A stretch of DNA of 64,000 nucleotides, from NCBI RefSeq assembly GCF_027943255.1, contig NC_072892.1, forward strand, positions 158,598,792 through 158,662,791, in the 5' to 3' direction. Positions 21,830 through 34,700 of this stretch are shown in pieces. Position 1 is the first letter of the stretch. Every line of letters begins with the position of its first letter. The position numbers and the translations under genes were made by a program. This DNA is from Anastrepha obliqua (taxonomy: Eukaryota; Arthropoda; Insecta; Diptera; Tephritidae). Below the pieces are notes generated by a model, which searched no databases, was not told the origin of the DNA, and saw nothing but the letters and a program-made list of their open reading frames with translations.

Positions 21830-22190
21830 TCCGAGTCTACGTTGGGACTTCGAATCGTACGTACATCTACCATATACACCTATGGCAACATAATCGAGTT
21901 GGTTCGCACTTTTCGATCAGCAGGCAGCCATGCAAATCGATGAGTCTTTTTGTGTTGCAATCTGCTACTATGACTACTATGTTTCGGGACCCGACGAGTC
22001 GTTCAGCCTCAGTCCATTAGCGGATGTTTTGTCATGTAAGTTGAATTTTCCGACCGTTGGACTAAAAATCCTTTACCTACCCACCCTGACATTGAACTAT
22101 CCAAGCACGATTTTTATGTCGTAGCAGGGGCAGCGCTTATGAATACGTTCCTGGCGTTCAAAGAAGCGGCCTTAACGGAGCAGCTGAAGC
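21830..22190 (-). mobile_element. RTE LINE endonuclease fragment
   Basis: The minus strand matches the endonuclease part of the RTE at 32.4-32.7 kb. The DIKIVLGDFNARVGK region survives as degraded ATTxKSCLDSSMSG, and GNGQRLIDFAGARN as damaged sequence. Many frame breaks. Bases 21555-21829 show nothing clear. Confidence 0.6.
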
Positions 22191-22194
22191 TTTT

Positions 22195-22775
22195 CGTCTG
22201 CGTTGGGTGTTGGTTGAACCCCAATGATAGTCTTCGGGGGGTGGGAGTTTGAGAAGGTGGCAAAAATTTCCCGATTAATGCCATTTATAGCCTATCTGTA
22301 AACTGGCAGCTCCTACGGGTGTTGTGTTAAGTCCTGGATTTCGTCAGTTAAGTCGAAGAGATGTCTCCTTTCGTGCCTTGGAGGTGGCTAAATCTTCAGC
22401 AAGTGCGTGCAGGGGTTGTTTCCGCGGTAACATCGCAACAGGAATTACTTTCTCAGCACCTGGGAACATAGTAGCCTCACTGATGAAGATTCTGTAAGGG
22501 AGATATCAAGTAACTGTTGGTGACTATCAAAGAAAACTTGGTGTTCGTGACAGTCGGTATTGGTTTGTCATCGACTTTGATCTTCAGTTGTAGTTTGACC
22601 TCGTTCGCCCTGGAGGCATAGTCGTTCTCTGCAGAGATAGTTGTTCGGACACAATCGTCAGCGTATGAGATCAATGAAGCTAGCTCTGATGGTTGAGCAA
22701 GCTTCGATACATAGAATTTGAAAATCGAGGCGTTCAGAGTTCATTGCTAAATATTATCTAGTAGCGTGGAATAGA
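22195..22775 (-). mobile_element. Jockey-like LINE fragment
   Basis: The minus strand carries the RT palm (SYADDCVRTTISAENDYAS), then KLQLKIKVDDKPIPTVTNTK and, after an internal deletion, LLRCYRGNNPCTHLL and TDEIQDLTQ. This matches the C-terminal region of the Jockey relic at 30.4-31.5 kb. Stops and shifts make it inactive. Confidence 0.7.
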
Positions 22776-23789
22776 TGACTGTTTCGATGCACCGTCTATC
22801 GCATCTCTTAACTGGTGGTGAGTCAGGCTTTGCTTTTATGCTCTGTGGCTTCATATGGGTTGGCTACCATACCTCGCAAATAAGTTGCTCGGGACTGAGT
22901 AAAGTCGCGCAACTGTAACTGCTTACCCAGAATTACCTTTATGTCCCATTGCACCCCTGAAAATTCGATATATATTTCAGTAACATTAACGAAATGGTTA
23001 TTAAATCCGTAATTTGGGCCCACTTTGTTTAATTGAAATTTAACAGATAAGAGCAAGGGATAATTTTCTATTAAAAAATAGGCATTAGATAAAGGAACAT
23101 AAAAGGTATAGACTACATCTTTGTTGCACTAGAATCATTTTGAATTAAAAACTAATTTTTTAAGCTCGCCTCCCCTGTGCGCGATACTGGAAACATATGG
23201 GTTAAGTCTTTTAACTATGTAATTCCGCGGTAGGTGACATAGACCCACCCGCTGGGCGAACCCATCTCAACATATTCTTGCCTCCGTCCTTGAATAACTC
23301 CCCCTCTGTGCTTGCTGATTCGATAGCATTAAGCTCCGCAGTAGCTACATATTTGTATCTGATCATTGGACATCGACTCAGTTCCTAGCAACTGATGGTT
23401 CAAGAACTTTATCCTCTTTGCGGATTTCATTCCTAGAATAAGTAGAATCGAGCTATTCCCTGAGCTATTGCCTGATAAAGAAAGCCGCCTATTTCCATGA
23501 AGTCCAACCGGCGGAGCTATATATCAAAAACAAAATTCAGCCCTGTCGAACTAAAAAAAAGGCGAGTCAAACACATCACTCTAGTCCTCCCCAATGCTGT
23601 GTAGGTACAGATGAGATTGCCTATCATTTATTCAACCAATGTCGAGCTACAACTACGACAAGAGATATTAGTCTCCAATCTCAGTCTAGCTGCGTGTCGA
23701 TTGCATTGTAAAAACAATGTTTATTTTTCTTTTACTGCCCAGTTCTAGGATGCTTAGAGATAAGTTGATGTATACCAAAGTCGTCAAAT
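22776..23789. other. No gene seen
   Basis: Unremarkable DNA with small fragments that may be old LINE sequence (for example TDEIAYHLFNQCRATTTTR near 23611 on +). No supported feature. Confidence 0.45.
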
Positions 23790-24430
23790 TCCTGCTGGGT
23801 TGTTAATCCTTTCCTTTTTTGTTACTGCGTAGCATGGCTCCGGCTCTGGGGTCTATGTGGAATCCAGCAGGACAAAACTGCACTTTGCTCTTGGAATGCA
23901 TGCATCTGTGTTTCAAGCGGAGGTGTATGCGGTTCAAAAAGCGATGAACTTTGTTGTGGAAAACCGATGGAGAGGCAGATCTATATGTGTCTGCAGCGAC
24001 AGCCAAGCTGCACTTATGGCCTTAGACAACCCCCCAACCACATCAGGGGTAGTCGAGTCCTGTAAATCCAGGCTGAACTATGTCGGTAGACATAATAGCC
24101 TGATGCTAACATGGGTCCTGGGAGACGTAGGTATCATGGGTAACGAGGCCTCTGACTCCTTAGCTAAGATAGGCTCTGAGGCCAATTTCTTTCGCCCAGA
24201 GCCCGTTTTGCTACTCCCTGCTGCGGCCATCACAGCCACGGTTAGCAAATGGGTAACTACCACCCACAAGCGAGCTTGGCAGGCTGAGAGAGGCTGCAGA
24301 TGGACTAAACTGATGTTACCTGTCATGTCCGATCGACTGCCGCACACCCTTCTGTCATTAAGCGGAAGGAAGTGCAGACGGCTGGTCGGACTGATGATGG
24401 GCCACTTTCTGTGGGCGAAGCACATGGAAG
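23790..24430 (+). mobile_element. I-like LINE RNase H fragment
   Basis: The frame reads SVFQAEVYAVQKAMNFVVEN, ICVCSDSQAALMALDNP and LTWVLGDVGIMGNEASDSLA, the E, D and C-terminal parts of an RNase H domain found in I/R1-group LINEs. It continues as KWVTTTHKRAWQAERGCRWT. The 5' part with the first Asp and the 3' tail are missing. Confidence 0.8.
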
Positions 24431-24432
24431 CA

Positions 24433-25045
24433 CATTTTTCGGAGAAATTTTCTCTCGAACGCTCTCAGTGCTCCCTCATCAGTTGTTCTCATCGTCCTAG
24501 CTACTGCGCCATACAAGGGCGGGGATGATTACGCTTTTGTACAGCATTGATTTCGTTTTTCGAGAGAGGGCTCTACTTCTCGATTGCCTACTGAGCCCTA
24601 AGACACCTGTTGGCAAGAGTTATCCTTCGTTTAATGTCTAGGCTGACGTCGTTCCGGCTGTTTACACTCGTTCCTAAATAAACAAAGTCCTTCACCACTT
24701 CACATTCGCGGATGCCAGCAGTGACGTGTTGTCGAAGACGCGAGCAATCTTTGTATGGTAGGTACTTTGTTTTACTCTCATTCACCGTAAGACACACTTT
24801 TTCTGCTTTCTTCTCCAGACTGTCGGTTGTTCAGGCCGACAATATTAATATCGTCAGCATACGCCAATAGCATGACACGTTTGTAGTAAATGGTGAAAAG
24901 GCGGTTTAGCTCAGCCCCACGTATAATTTTTTCCAGTGGGAGATTGAAGAAATCACACCAAAGGAATCGCCTTGGCTGAAACCTCGTTTGGTATCGAACG
25001 GCTCGGAGAGGGCCTTCCCGATCCTGACGGAGCTTACCGTAGCTC
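24433..25045 (-). mobile_element. RTE LINE fragment (second subfamily)
   Basis: The minus strand reads GFSQGDSF-like sequence, LLAYADDINIVGL, KKAEKVCLTVNESKTKYLP and VKDFVYLGTSVNSRNDVSLD. These are RT palm and thumb blocks. The sequence is clearly diverged from the 31.8-kb copy, so it is another subfamily. It abuts the I-like fragment. Confidence 0.75.
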
Positions 25046-25375
25046 TATGCCGCTATGTGTGTAGGAATTGAGCTTGGAAGGAGTACTGTGATGAGTAGAG
25101 GGTACAAAAGACTATGAGGTCGAATTGCAAACCTCATTCATACTTGTATATCTATTTAATCATCTAACTATTCTCGGCATCGGTTGCTACTCTGAAGGTT
25201 TAAGAACGATGTTTGCTCTTTGGCACGAACCGCAAAACTTTCGACTGGCTTTCCACCATAAAAAAGAAAACTTTTCATTGAAGGAAGAAATCAAAGGCAC
25301 ACAAAAGCTTTTGCTTAATTGCAAAAGCGACAACATTTTTTATTTTTTTTTTTATTTTGCAGGTGCATATACATA

Positions 25376-26445
25376 CGAGGTGTGTTCAAAAAGTATCGCG
25401 AATTTTGTGTTTTTTCAAAAATTATTTATTTATTCATTAGTATCTATTTTGTCCCCTTCAAAGTAATCCCAATGAGATATTATGCGCTTGTGCTAACGTT
25501 TTCTCCAATCTTCGAAGCACTTCAAAAAATCATTCTTTTTATCTTCTACAGCTGCTCCTTCGATGCCGTCTTTATCTCGTCAATCGTAGCGTAGCGTCGT
25601 CCTTTCATGGGCCTCTTCAGTTTCGGGAACAAGAAAAAGTCACAGGGGGCCTAATCTGGGGAGTACGGTAGCTGTGGCATCATTAGTGTGATGTTTTTGG
25701 CCAAAAAGTCGCGCACAAGCAACGATGTGTGGGCAGGGGCGTTATGGTAATGCAAGAGCCAATTTTTGTTCTTTCACAAATCCGGGCGTTTCTGGCAGAT
25801 TGCTTCGTGCAAATTGCGCATAACTTGCAGGTAATATTCCTTATTGACCGTTTTACCCTGTGGCAAGAACTCATCATGCACAACGCCCCTGCAATCGGAG
25901 AAACCGGTAAACAAAACTTTTACATTCGACCGAACTTTGCGCGCTTTTTTCGTTTTTCGGTTTTGGTTGGTGCGGCAGCTTCCATTGAGATGATTGAGCT
26001 TTGATTTCCACGTCATAACCATAAGCCCTCGATTCGTCACCAGTTATGACCCTCTTGAGCAAATTTGGGTTGATGCGGACAGAGTCCAACATCTCATTAG
26101 CAATGTTCATGCGACGCTGCTTTTGGTCGAAATTGAGCAGTTTTGGTACGAATTTTGCGGCGACCCGTCTCATGCCCAAATCATTGAAAAAAATCGAATG
26201 GCACGAGCCAATTGATATGTCTAGGTCCTCAGCAACTTCTCTAACGGTGATTCGACGATTAGCCTATACCATTTTCTTCACTTTATCAATTTTTTCGTCT
26301 GTTGTTGAAGTGCTCGGGCATCCGGCGTCCGGCACGCCTTTCGTCGTTCACATCTTCTCGGCCTTCTGAGAACATTTTGTACCATCGATTAACGTTGCTT
26401 TGGTCCAAAGTAGCTTCTTAGTACATACTTTTTGAACACACCTCG
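25376..26445 (-). mobile_element. Decayed mariner, TA-flanked, 1,070 bp
   Basis: Inverted ends CGAGGTGTGTTCAAAAAGTA are flanked by TA at both sides. The minus-strand frame reads VAAKFVPKLLNFDQKQRR, VITGDESRAYGYD, FTGFSDCRGVVHDEFLPQGK and MPQLPYSPD, with stops and shifts. The second catalytic site reads HYHNAPAHTS where HHDNAP is expected, so that aspartate is gone. The N-terminus is cut short close to the inverted repeat. Confidence 0.85.
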
Positions 26446-27275
26446 TACATACACTACAACTAATAAAGCATCTGAACTCAATCTAAAGTGTTTCAAATGC
26501 ACTATATTCGAAATTGGAGTACCCATTTGAATTGAGCTGCAAAAGTTTCTTCAAATACTGCATTCCCCATTATCACGGAAGCACAATGAATATTTTATAT
26601 GTATGCCCATACGTACATATGTGCGAGTACGTGGTGGCCAACAGCAAATGAGGTGGCCAAATACCTGCCAACACACACACACACACTTTCTTCTGGCTTG
26701 GATTACACTCGTAATTTCATTCTTATATTGGAAATCTCTGTAATTACAAAGTGAATTAAATGTAAGCGGAAAATTGCATTTCCACGATTTAATGCGATGG
26801 CGCGAGTCGAGAATTAATTTCACGAATCGAAAATCCACTCACGGCCGGTACTTAAAATATCTGCGATGTGCATAAAAGTTGTGAAATAAAAAGGAGAAAA
26901 AGTGTAATAGAAAGGGAGCCAAATCCCAAGGACGGAAATGCAAATATAAATTTCACAAATCGTTTGTACAACAACAATATTCAAATTTGCTACCAACCAA
27001 CAACAGCAGCTGTCTCGTGCACTTGCCACCAATGTAGTGCATTTATGTGTGGCAAGTGGCAAGTGGCATGCGGCGACAACAACTACTAGCACTGCTATAC
27101 ATTTGCCAAGGGTGCACCATTTGACGTTTGCTGGCTGGTTTACGGAGTTGCAAACGCGTCGCTAATGAGGACCGCACAGACCGCAATTCACGTGAATTTT
27201 CAACAGCCCAAAAACTAATTAGCGCATATCTGCATCTGTTGTCATCACGTAAATGCGACGCTGCAGTGCTCTTAC

Positions 27276-27314
<39 letters not shown>

Positions 27315-27685
27315 GGGTTCTTACAAATAAAGCGACACTGTCACGAGCGAAGTAATAGTTTATGTGGCTCCAAAGGATTCGCGCTCGCAATACCCATAGG
27401 GAGAGGGGACTATGGTCGTGCATATGTGAAAAATCAACGCTTCGATTTGCACAATTTAGATCATTTTATCCATCCTCTGGGGGGAGCCATGTATGCACAT
27501 ACGAATGGATTACTGTTTAAGTACTTGACTGCTTTAGTATAATTTTGGTTCGAATCAATGAAAAGAATTTGCTTTGTGGAATGGCATTTTTTAGGTGAAA
27601 AATCTCACACTGCGGATGTGTCAGCCATAGATCGATACGGTGAGTCAACACTCCTAAAAACCGGCTTCATTCTTCAAGCTCCTTT
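26446..27685. other. No gene seen, with CA microsatellites
   Basis: Non-coding-looking DNA with (CA)n runs at about 26671-26687 and 27277-27310. Frames on both strands are short and look random. Confidence 0.6.
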
Positions 27686-27689
27686 CATC

Positions 27690-27885
27690 ATCTTCACTTC
27701 ATTAGCTTACAGTCTTTGGCAGACCAAAGCTTCCGTAGCTACATTCCTCCATTTCACTCGATCATTAGTCAGCTCCTTCCAATTAGCATGGTTCATTGTG
27801 CTTTGGTCATTTATGACAGAATCCAGTCACCTTTTCCACGGTCTTCCTCTGCTTCTTTTTGCCATCGGTGTTCTGTGATCCCGTT
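27690..27885 (-). mobile_element. LINE C-terminal fragment
   Basis: The minus strand reads KRSRGRPWKR, LDSVINDQSTMNHANWKELT and DRVKWRNVATEALVCQRL. This is the GRP tail of an RTE-like LINE of another subfamily. It abuts a rosa-type fragment. Confidence 0.6.
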
Positions 27886-28376
27886 TGGTGCGGCCTATGG
27901 GCTGGAGGAATCATCGGCCTGTATTTCTTTAAAGACGATATTGGCGTCAATGTAACAGTGAATGATGAACGCCATCGCGCCTAAAAAACTTTATGATGCC
28001 GGAAATTGATGATGCCTGTGATTTCCACAACATTTGGTTCCAACGAGACGGCGCTACTTGCCATCCAGCCCGTGAAAAAATGGATTTACTATGTCGTTGT
28101 TATCTCTCGTCTTAAACCCGTGAATTGGCCACCTAGATCGTGTGATTTCACACCTTTGGACTTTTATTTGTGGGGGTATGTAAAGTTTAAATGCTTTGTG
28201 AATAAACCATCTTCGACTAAGGCATTGGAATCCAACATTCCCTCACTAAAGTTATTCACGAGATACCGACCGAAGTCCTTCAGCGGTCATGCAAATTTAG
28301 GGTTTAGGGATGGCCGAATTACGGTGCAGTTGCGGCCAACATTTGAAAGGGATTATCTTTAAAAAATAAATGTCAT
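27886..28376 (+). mobile_element. rosa-type (DD41D) transposase fragment
   Basis: The + strand reads CGLWAGGIIGLYFFKDDIG, WFQRDGATCHPAREKMDLL, VNWPPRSCDFTPLDFYLWGY and KPSSTKALESN with one stop and shifts. The first catalytic Asp region and inverted repeats are missing. Confidence 0.8.
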
Positions 28377-28575
28377 GAATGACTCTACATAAAAATATTA
28401 AAGAGTACCGAATCAATTAGAATTTTCGTTGTTTTATTTCAATTTAGAGTCCGATACCTCTGAATTGAGTGCCATTTAAACTGAACTCCTGGTTATATCT
28501 TACTCGATACGCCCCATCTGCCAAGCGGAGTGGACCATATATTTCGATCGAAGTATTTTCCTTTCGAAAGTTAAT

Positions 28576-29833
28576 ATTGGGTTGGGGAAAAAGTAATGTC
28601 TTTTTTTGTCAATTGAGCGCGACATTTAAACATATCTTGCGTTGTACTTATTGCATCGGGTCACACTAAACGGCGATTTGAAGACGACAATCTGTACTAC
28701 AAGTGTCTCTTTGACAGTGTTGTGATCGTATGTTTCAGTCTTAAGTTATAGCGCGTCAAAGATGGAGTCCACCAAACAAGAAATTCGTCAAATATTACGT
28801 TTTTACTACTTTAGAGGTAAAAATGCAACGAAGGCGGCGGCAAAAATTTGTGAAGTTTATGGGCCTGATACTGTAACGATTCGCACAGCACAGCGTTGGT
28901 TCGATCTATTTCGTTCTGGTGTAGTAGATGTCGAAGATGCACCCCGTACTGGTAGGCCAATCGTCGTAGAGACTGATAAAATCGTTGAAATTATCCAAAG
29001 AGACCGGCATGTGAGGATTCGCTCGATTAGTCACGAACTAGGTGTAGACCACAAAACCATTTGGAACTATTTGCAGAAGATTGGATTCCAAAAAAAGGTG
29101 GATGTTTGGGTGCCACACGTGTTGACGTGACTGAATCAACGCTTGCGATTCTCTGCTAAAACGGAACGAACTTGCCCATTTTTGAAGCGGATGGTGACTG
29201 GCGATGAAAAGTGGATCACGTACGACAATGCCAAGCGAAAAATATCGTGGTCGAGATGTGGCGAGCCGGCCCAAACCATCGCCAAGCCCGGATTGACCGC
29301 CAGGAAGGTTTTGCTGTCTGTTTGGTGGGATTGGAAGGGAATCATCCACTATGAGCTGCTCAACTATGGCCAGACCCTTAAATCGGGGCTCTACTGTGAG
29401 CAACTTGACCGTCTGAAGGAGGCGATTGACCAGAAGCGGCCAGAATTGATCAATAGGAATGGTGTTGTGTTCCACCAGGACAACGCTCGTCCTCACACAT
29501 CTTTGATGACCCGCCAGAAGTTACGGGAGCTCGGAAGGGATGTCCTATCGCACCCACCATATAGTCCGGACCTGGCACCAAGTGACTATCGTCTCTTCCG
29601 GTTCATGCAAAACGCCCTTGGTGATACCAAGTTGGCCTCAAAAGAGGCTTCCGAAAACTGGTTGTCTGAGTTTTTTGCAAATAAGGAGGGGGGTTTATAA
29701 AGGGAGGATAATGAAGTTGCCTTCTAAAGGGCAACAAGTTTGCGAACAAAACGGGGCATATTTGACTTGAATCGGATAATTCAAGTACGTTTAATGAAGT
29801 GCCAAAATTCGATCACAAATACGACATTTCCAA
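28576..29833 (+). mobile_element. Decayed mariner with TA target duplication
   Basis: The left end TTGGGTTGGGGAAAAAGTAA and a shortened right end (GACATTTCCAA) are flanked by TA. The transposase starts at 28762 (MESTKQEIRQILRFYYFRGK), runs to WVPHVLT, then is broken by a stop and a frameshift near 29130. It resumes at FLKRMVTGDEKWITYD, with HQDNARPHTS and LAPSDYRLF, so all three catalytic Asp codons remain. It breaks again near 29690 before EQNGAYLT. It is the closest relative of the 15.2-kb element here. Confidence 0.9.
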
Positions 29834-29919
29834 TATTTGCGTTATGTCTAATGCTTTAACCTCGCAACTGTACGTAAGAATTGACCTGATTTGCGACTTA
29901 TGATTCAAAATATCTGCAC

Positions 29920-30130
29920 TCTTGTTAACAGTTGCGATTTAAAGAGTGTCTGCTTTGTTCGCAGAGTATATTGGACCACTTAGGGGCACAGATGTAACGG
30001 CATTGCGGTTGATGATTATGCTTATTTTTCTCTATGCTTCTGCGGAGCCCTGCTTCTAGTGCTTGGTTTTTTAATTTTTTGAATGCTCTCTTAACTTCAG
30101 CTTCACTCAATCTAGCTCCTTTCAATAAAT
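29920..30130 (-). mobile_element. LINE reverse transcriptase fragment
   Basis: The minus strand reads ARLSEAEVKRAFKKLKNQAL and EAGLRRS, the helix after the YADD box in RTE-like LINEs. Very short. Bases 30131-30419 hold nothing recognised. Confidence 0.5.
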
Positions 30131-30419
30131 AAAATATCCATCAAGATTTTTGCATTGTCTACAAATATCAAATCGTAAACCTCTTTTTGGTTTGTCATAA
30201 TTTCACTTACTCTGAACTGAATTCGTTAATGCATCTCGTGCATCTTTAATTCTCATTAAATATATAAACTTTTTGGCATAAAAAAACAAACACGCAAGGA
30301 AACAAAAGTTTCAAAAGTATTGGGGCGATTGAGACGGTCTAGAAACGAATCGCATGCTGCCCGAATGTGACTTCCGTATTTTGGCGCACTCGCGTACAAT
30401 GGCTTTTTTAGCGCCTCGA

Positions 30420-31560
30420 GATTGGTGAGCCTTTTAGTTGGGGCCTTGCTCCTTGGCCCAAAGAAAATAATCCATCAGAATCGGGACTGGTGAATTTGAG
30501 AGCCATTGTGTGGATGTTATGAAGTTCGGAACGTTGTTTTTTAGCCGATAAATGTCCTTAAGTGTCTGTCTAAACACTGTCTGGTCCAGTAGATGTCTGT
30601 TCGTTTTGTCCTGGATCTCGTCGGCGCAATTGAGGACGTGTCTCCTGACGTGCCTGGGAGGCTGCTCTGGGTCAAACAGGTGTCTGCAAGGGTGAAGCCT
30701 GCGGTAGCACCCGAGCAGAAACTGTTTGCTGAGCAGTTTATTGTGATCTTTCACTGGGAGCATCTGTGGCTCGTTTTGAAGGTATTGAAAAGTGGACATC
30801 AAGATGCAACCCGTCGCTGTCCGAATAGCAGTGTTTTGGCAAGTCTGGAGCTTTATCCACTGCGTGTCACTAGTTCCAGTTCACGACCAGACAGGTACAG
30901 CATAGTTTAGAACCAGTCGGCCAATTGCCTTAAATGTCGATAGCAACATTTCTTTGTCTTTGCTCCAAGTGCTGACGGCAAGCGATTTGAGGGGCTTGTT
31001 GCGATTTTGGACTTTAGTGGGAATTGCGCTTGTGTACGCAGTGAATGAGAGCAAAACTTCAAAGGATACACCTAAATTTTTGGAATTTTTAACAGTCGAA
31101 ATTAGTGTGTCATTGACTTTTACCTTGAGTTGCAGTTTGACCTCCTTGATCCATGTGGTAAGGGCGGTTTTGGTTAAACCCGCGGTTTATCTGGGTGTTT
31201 ATGAGTACTAAGCACTCGTCGAAAGGCATGCTGATGTGGGGCTGGGGTCAGGTGTTTCTTGAAAAGTGTTAGTATGAGGACTTTAAGTGTCTTCCCTACT
31301 GGGGAAAGGAGAGTTATCGGCCGATAAGATTCCTCATGGTTGGAGGGTTTTCCAGGTTTAAGTAGGGGAAACACTCTCCTTGATTTCCGCTGTTGCGGAT
31401 AATGAGAGGGGCCAAGGACAGATTGAAAACCTTTTTTAAAAAATCCTACTCCCAATGGACCCAGGTGTTTCAGCATGTTTAGTCCGTCAGGGCCAATGCC
31501 TTTTGATGATTTGGTTTTATTGATGGCCCCTTGAATGTCATCACAAGTAAGTGGCGCACT
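30420..31560 (-). mobile_element. Jockey-like LINE, RT to C-terminus, degraded
   Basis: Running down the minus strand: DIQGAINKTKSSKGIGPDGL, a damaged LNLSL region, SYRPITLLSPVGKTLKVL and HQHAFRR (RT fingers). Then, after breaks, the C-terminal QNEPQMLPVKDHNKLLSKQF, LLGCYRRLHPCRHLF and CADEIQDKTNRHLLDQ. Several stops and shifts. The palm core is poorly preserved. Confidence 0.75.
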
Positions 31561-31797
31561 GTTGTTCGTTAATTTGTACTGCCGTCTGGTGGCACGACGC
31601 TACGACTCCACATTCAGTTTATGCAAATGTGATCAATTTGAGACTTGGTTTGACCACCATCCGATGATATGTTGGTTACTTGGTGGCTATCTTTGTACGG
31701 GAATAAAGAACCGCCGATGATAAGATCTTTATTAATGCAGAATTATCTGAATAGGTCTCCATTCTCATTTATTTCGCCTACAGCGTGTGTTCCCATG
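31561..31797 (-). mobile_element. LINE endonuclease fragment split by the RTE insertion
   Basis: The minus strand reads MGTHAVGEINENGDLF, NKDLIIGGSLFPYKDSHQ and KSQIDHIC, the middle and end of an APE-type LINE endonuclease. The missing upstream part lies across the RTE at 35043-35105 (KIGADDSNFPSVMGTH). It therefore formed the landing site of the RTE at 31798. Confidence 0.75.
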
Positions 31798-34700
31798 GTT
31801 CCATGGTTCCCGGGGGATGGTTCCATGTGTAGAATCCACGCAAGTGGGGAAAGTTACTGATCGCCATTTACTTGAGAGTGGCCAGGACGAATCTTCTGCA
31901 TATGGTTCAAGCAGCTCACATCGTCCGGGATTAGCCCACGTATTCTCTGAGTAACTTCCGAACACCCGTTCGGGAGTGAGCTAACGTGAGAAGGCGAAGC
32001 ATTCCAGGATAGCTGGTTGTGCGTTGGGTTTGGGACCCGCCACTTAAAAAGCCCCCCAATGAAAACCGCAACAAAGCCTCGGATGAGAACTTCCAACACT
32101 GATGACGACCTCTGCAAACGAAATAAGGAATACGATTTGAGGGCAAGCAGCTGGAATGTCCCGTCCTTTAATGGGGAAGGTGCCTCTGCCCGGCTGGTTT
32201 ATGTCCTCGTGAGAGTAAAGGCTGACATCACTGCCATCCAAGAAATGGATGGACGATGGACGGGGCAAGGTAAGAAAACCATAGGACCTTGCGACGTCTA
32301 CTACAGCTGTCATGTAAAGGAGCGCAAATTCGGTGTCGAATTTGTTGTGGGAGAGAGACTTCGTCGCCAAGTACTGTCGTTCACTCCGGTGGACGATCGT
32401 CTCGCTATAATCCGTATCAAAGCGCGATTTTTTAACATCTCGCTAATTTGCGCCCACGCCCCGACGGAAGAGAAGGACGATGCGACCAAAGATTCCTTCT
32501 ATGAGCGCTTGGAACGTTCCTATGAGCGCTGCCCCAGCCACGACATAAAAATCGTGCTTGGCGACTTCAACGCCAGGGTGGGCAAGGAGGGAATTTTTGG
32601 TCCCACAGTCGGAAAATTCAGCCTGCACAACGAAACATCCGGTAACGGACAGAGGCTGATCGACTTCGCCGGGGCCCGAAACATGGTAGTCTGCAGTACC
32701 AGATTCCAGCATAAGAAGATTCACCAAGCCACCTGGCTGTCTCCTGATCGAAAAACACGAAACCAGGTCGATCATGTTGTGATAGACACGCTTCTAGTGT
32801 ATTAGATGTACGTACGATCCGAGGACCCAACATTGACTCGGATCACTACCTTGTTGCAGCCAAACTGCGCACACGCCTCTGTGCAGCAAAAAACGTGCAT
32901 CTACCTACGCAATCACAACAGACAGCCAGAAGATTCGCCACTCGACTCTCACTCCTGCTCTCAGAGAGTACGGCACAACAAACCGGCATGCATGAACAAT
33001 GGAGCAACATTTCTCGTTCTCTACGTACCGCCGCCGAAGAAGAAATCGGATTCCGCCGAGCCCAAAAAACAATTGGTACGACGAGGAATGCCATGCTGCC
33101 GCAGAAAGAGAGGATGCCGCCTATGGAGCCACGCTGCGATCGGGCGCATGTGGGATCGCTACAGAGAGCTGAAAAAGGAAGAGAGACGTATTATCCGACA
33201 AAAGAAACGAGAGGCCGAAATACGTGAGTGCGAGGAGCTTGAGATGCTGGCCAATAGGAACAACGCCCGAAAATTCTACCAGAAAGCTCGGCGGGTTACA
33301 GAAGGTTTTAAGAGCGGGGCGTTTTCCTGTAAGAACAAAGACGGCGATCTGGTGACTGACGTACAGAACAGTCTTAAATTATGGGGGGAACACTTCTCGA
33401 ACCTATTAAACAGTGACAGCTGCGCATGGCACCGAGAATGTGAAGATCCCGACGCCCCAATCGTTGACGACGGAATTGTCGTTCCGCTACCCGATTATGA
33501 CGAGGTGAGAATAGCGATAACGCGGCTAAAGAACAACAAAGCCGCGGGCGCCGACGGACTGCCGGCTGAGCTATTCAAACATGGCGGCGAGGAGCTGATA
33601 AGGTGCATGCATCAGCTCCTATGCAAAATATGGTCGGATGAAAGCATGCCTGCCGATTGGAATTTAAGTGTGCTCTGCCCAATCCATAAGAAGGGCGATC
33701 CTGCAATTTGTGCCAATTACCGCGGGATTAGTCTTCTAAATATCGCCTATAAGGTTCTAGCGAGCGTAATGTGTGGAAGGCTGAAGCCCACCGTCAACCA
33801 ACTGATTGGACCTTATCAGTGTGGCTTCAGACCTGGAAAGTCTACCATCGACCAAATATTCACAATACGCCAAATCTTGGAAAAGACCCATGAAAGAAGA
33901 ATCGACACACACCATCTTTTCGTCGACTTCAAACCTGCATTCGACAGTACGAAAAGGAGTTACTTGTATGCCGCGATGTCTGAATTTGGTATCCCCACAA
34001 AACTAATAAGGCTAAGTAAGATGACGTTGCTCAACACCAGCTGCGCCGTCAGAGTTGGGAAGGACCTCTCCGAGCCGTTTGATACCAAACGAGGTTTCAC
34101 ACAGGGTGACTCGCTGTCGTGTGACTTCTTTAACCTGATATTGGAGAGCATCGTACGAGCCGCAGAACTTAATCACTCAGGCACAATTTTTTATAAGAAC
34201 GTAGAATTGCTGGCGTATGCCGATTATGTCAATATCATCGGCCTTAACAACCGCGCTGTTAGTTCTGCCTTCTCCAAACTGGATAAAGAGGCAAAGCGAA
34301 TGGGTCTGGTGGTGAACGAGGATAAAACGAAGTACCTCCTGTCTTCAAACAAACAGTCGGCGAACTCGCGTATCGGCACCCACGTCACAGTTGACAGTTA
34401 TAATTTTGAGGTTGTAAAAGACTTCGTGTATTTAGGAACCAGCATTAACACCGATAACAATGTCAGCCTTGAAATCCAACGTAGAATCTCTCTTGCCAAC
34501 AAGTGCTACTTTGGACTAAGTAGGCAACTGAGCAGTAAAGCCCTCCCTCGACGAACAAAACTAACACTCTACAAGACTCTCATCATGCCCGTCCTAACGT
34601 ATGGCGCAGAAGCTTGGACGATGACAACATCCGATGAAACGACGCTTGGAGTGTTCGAGAGAAAGATTCTGCGTAAGATTTTTGGACCTTTGCACGTTGG

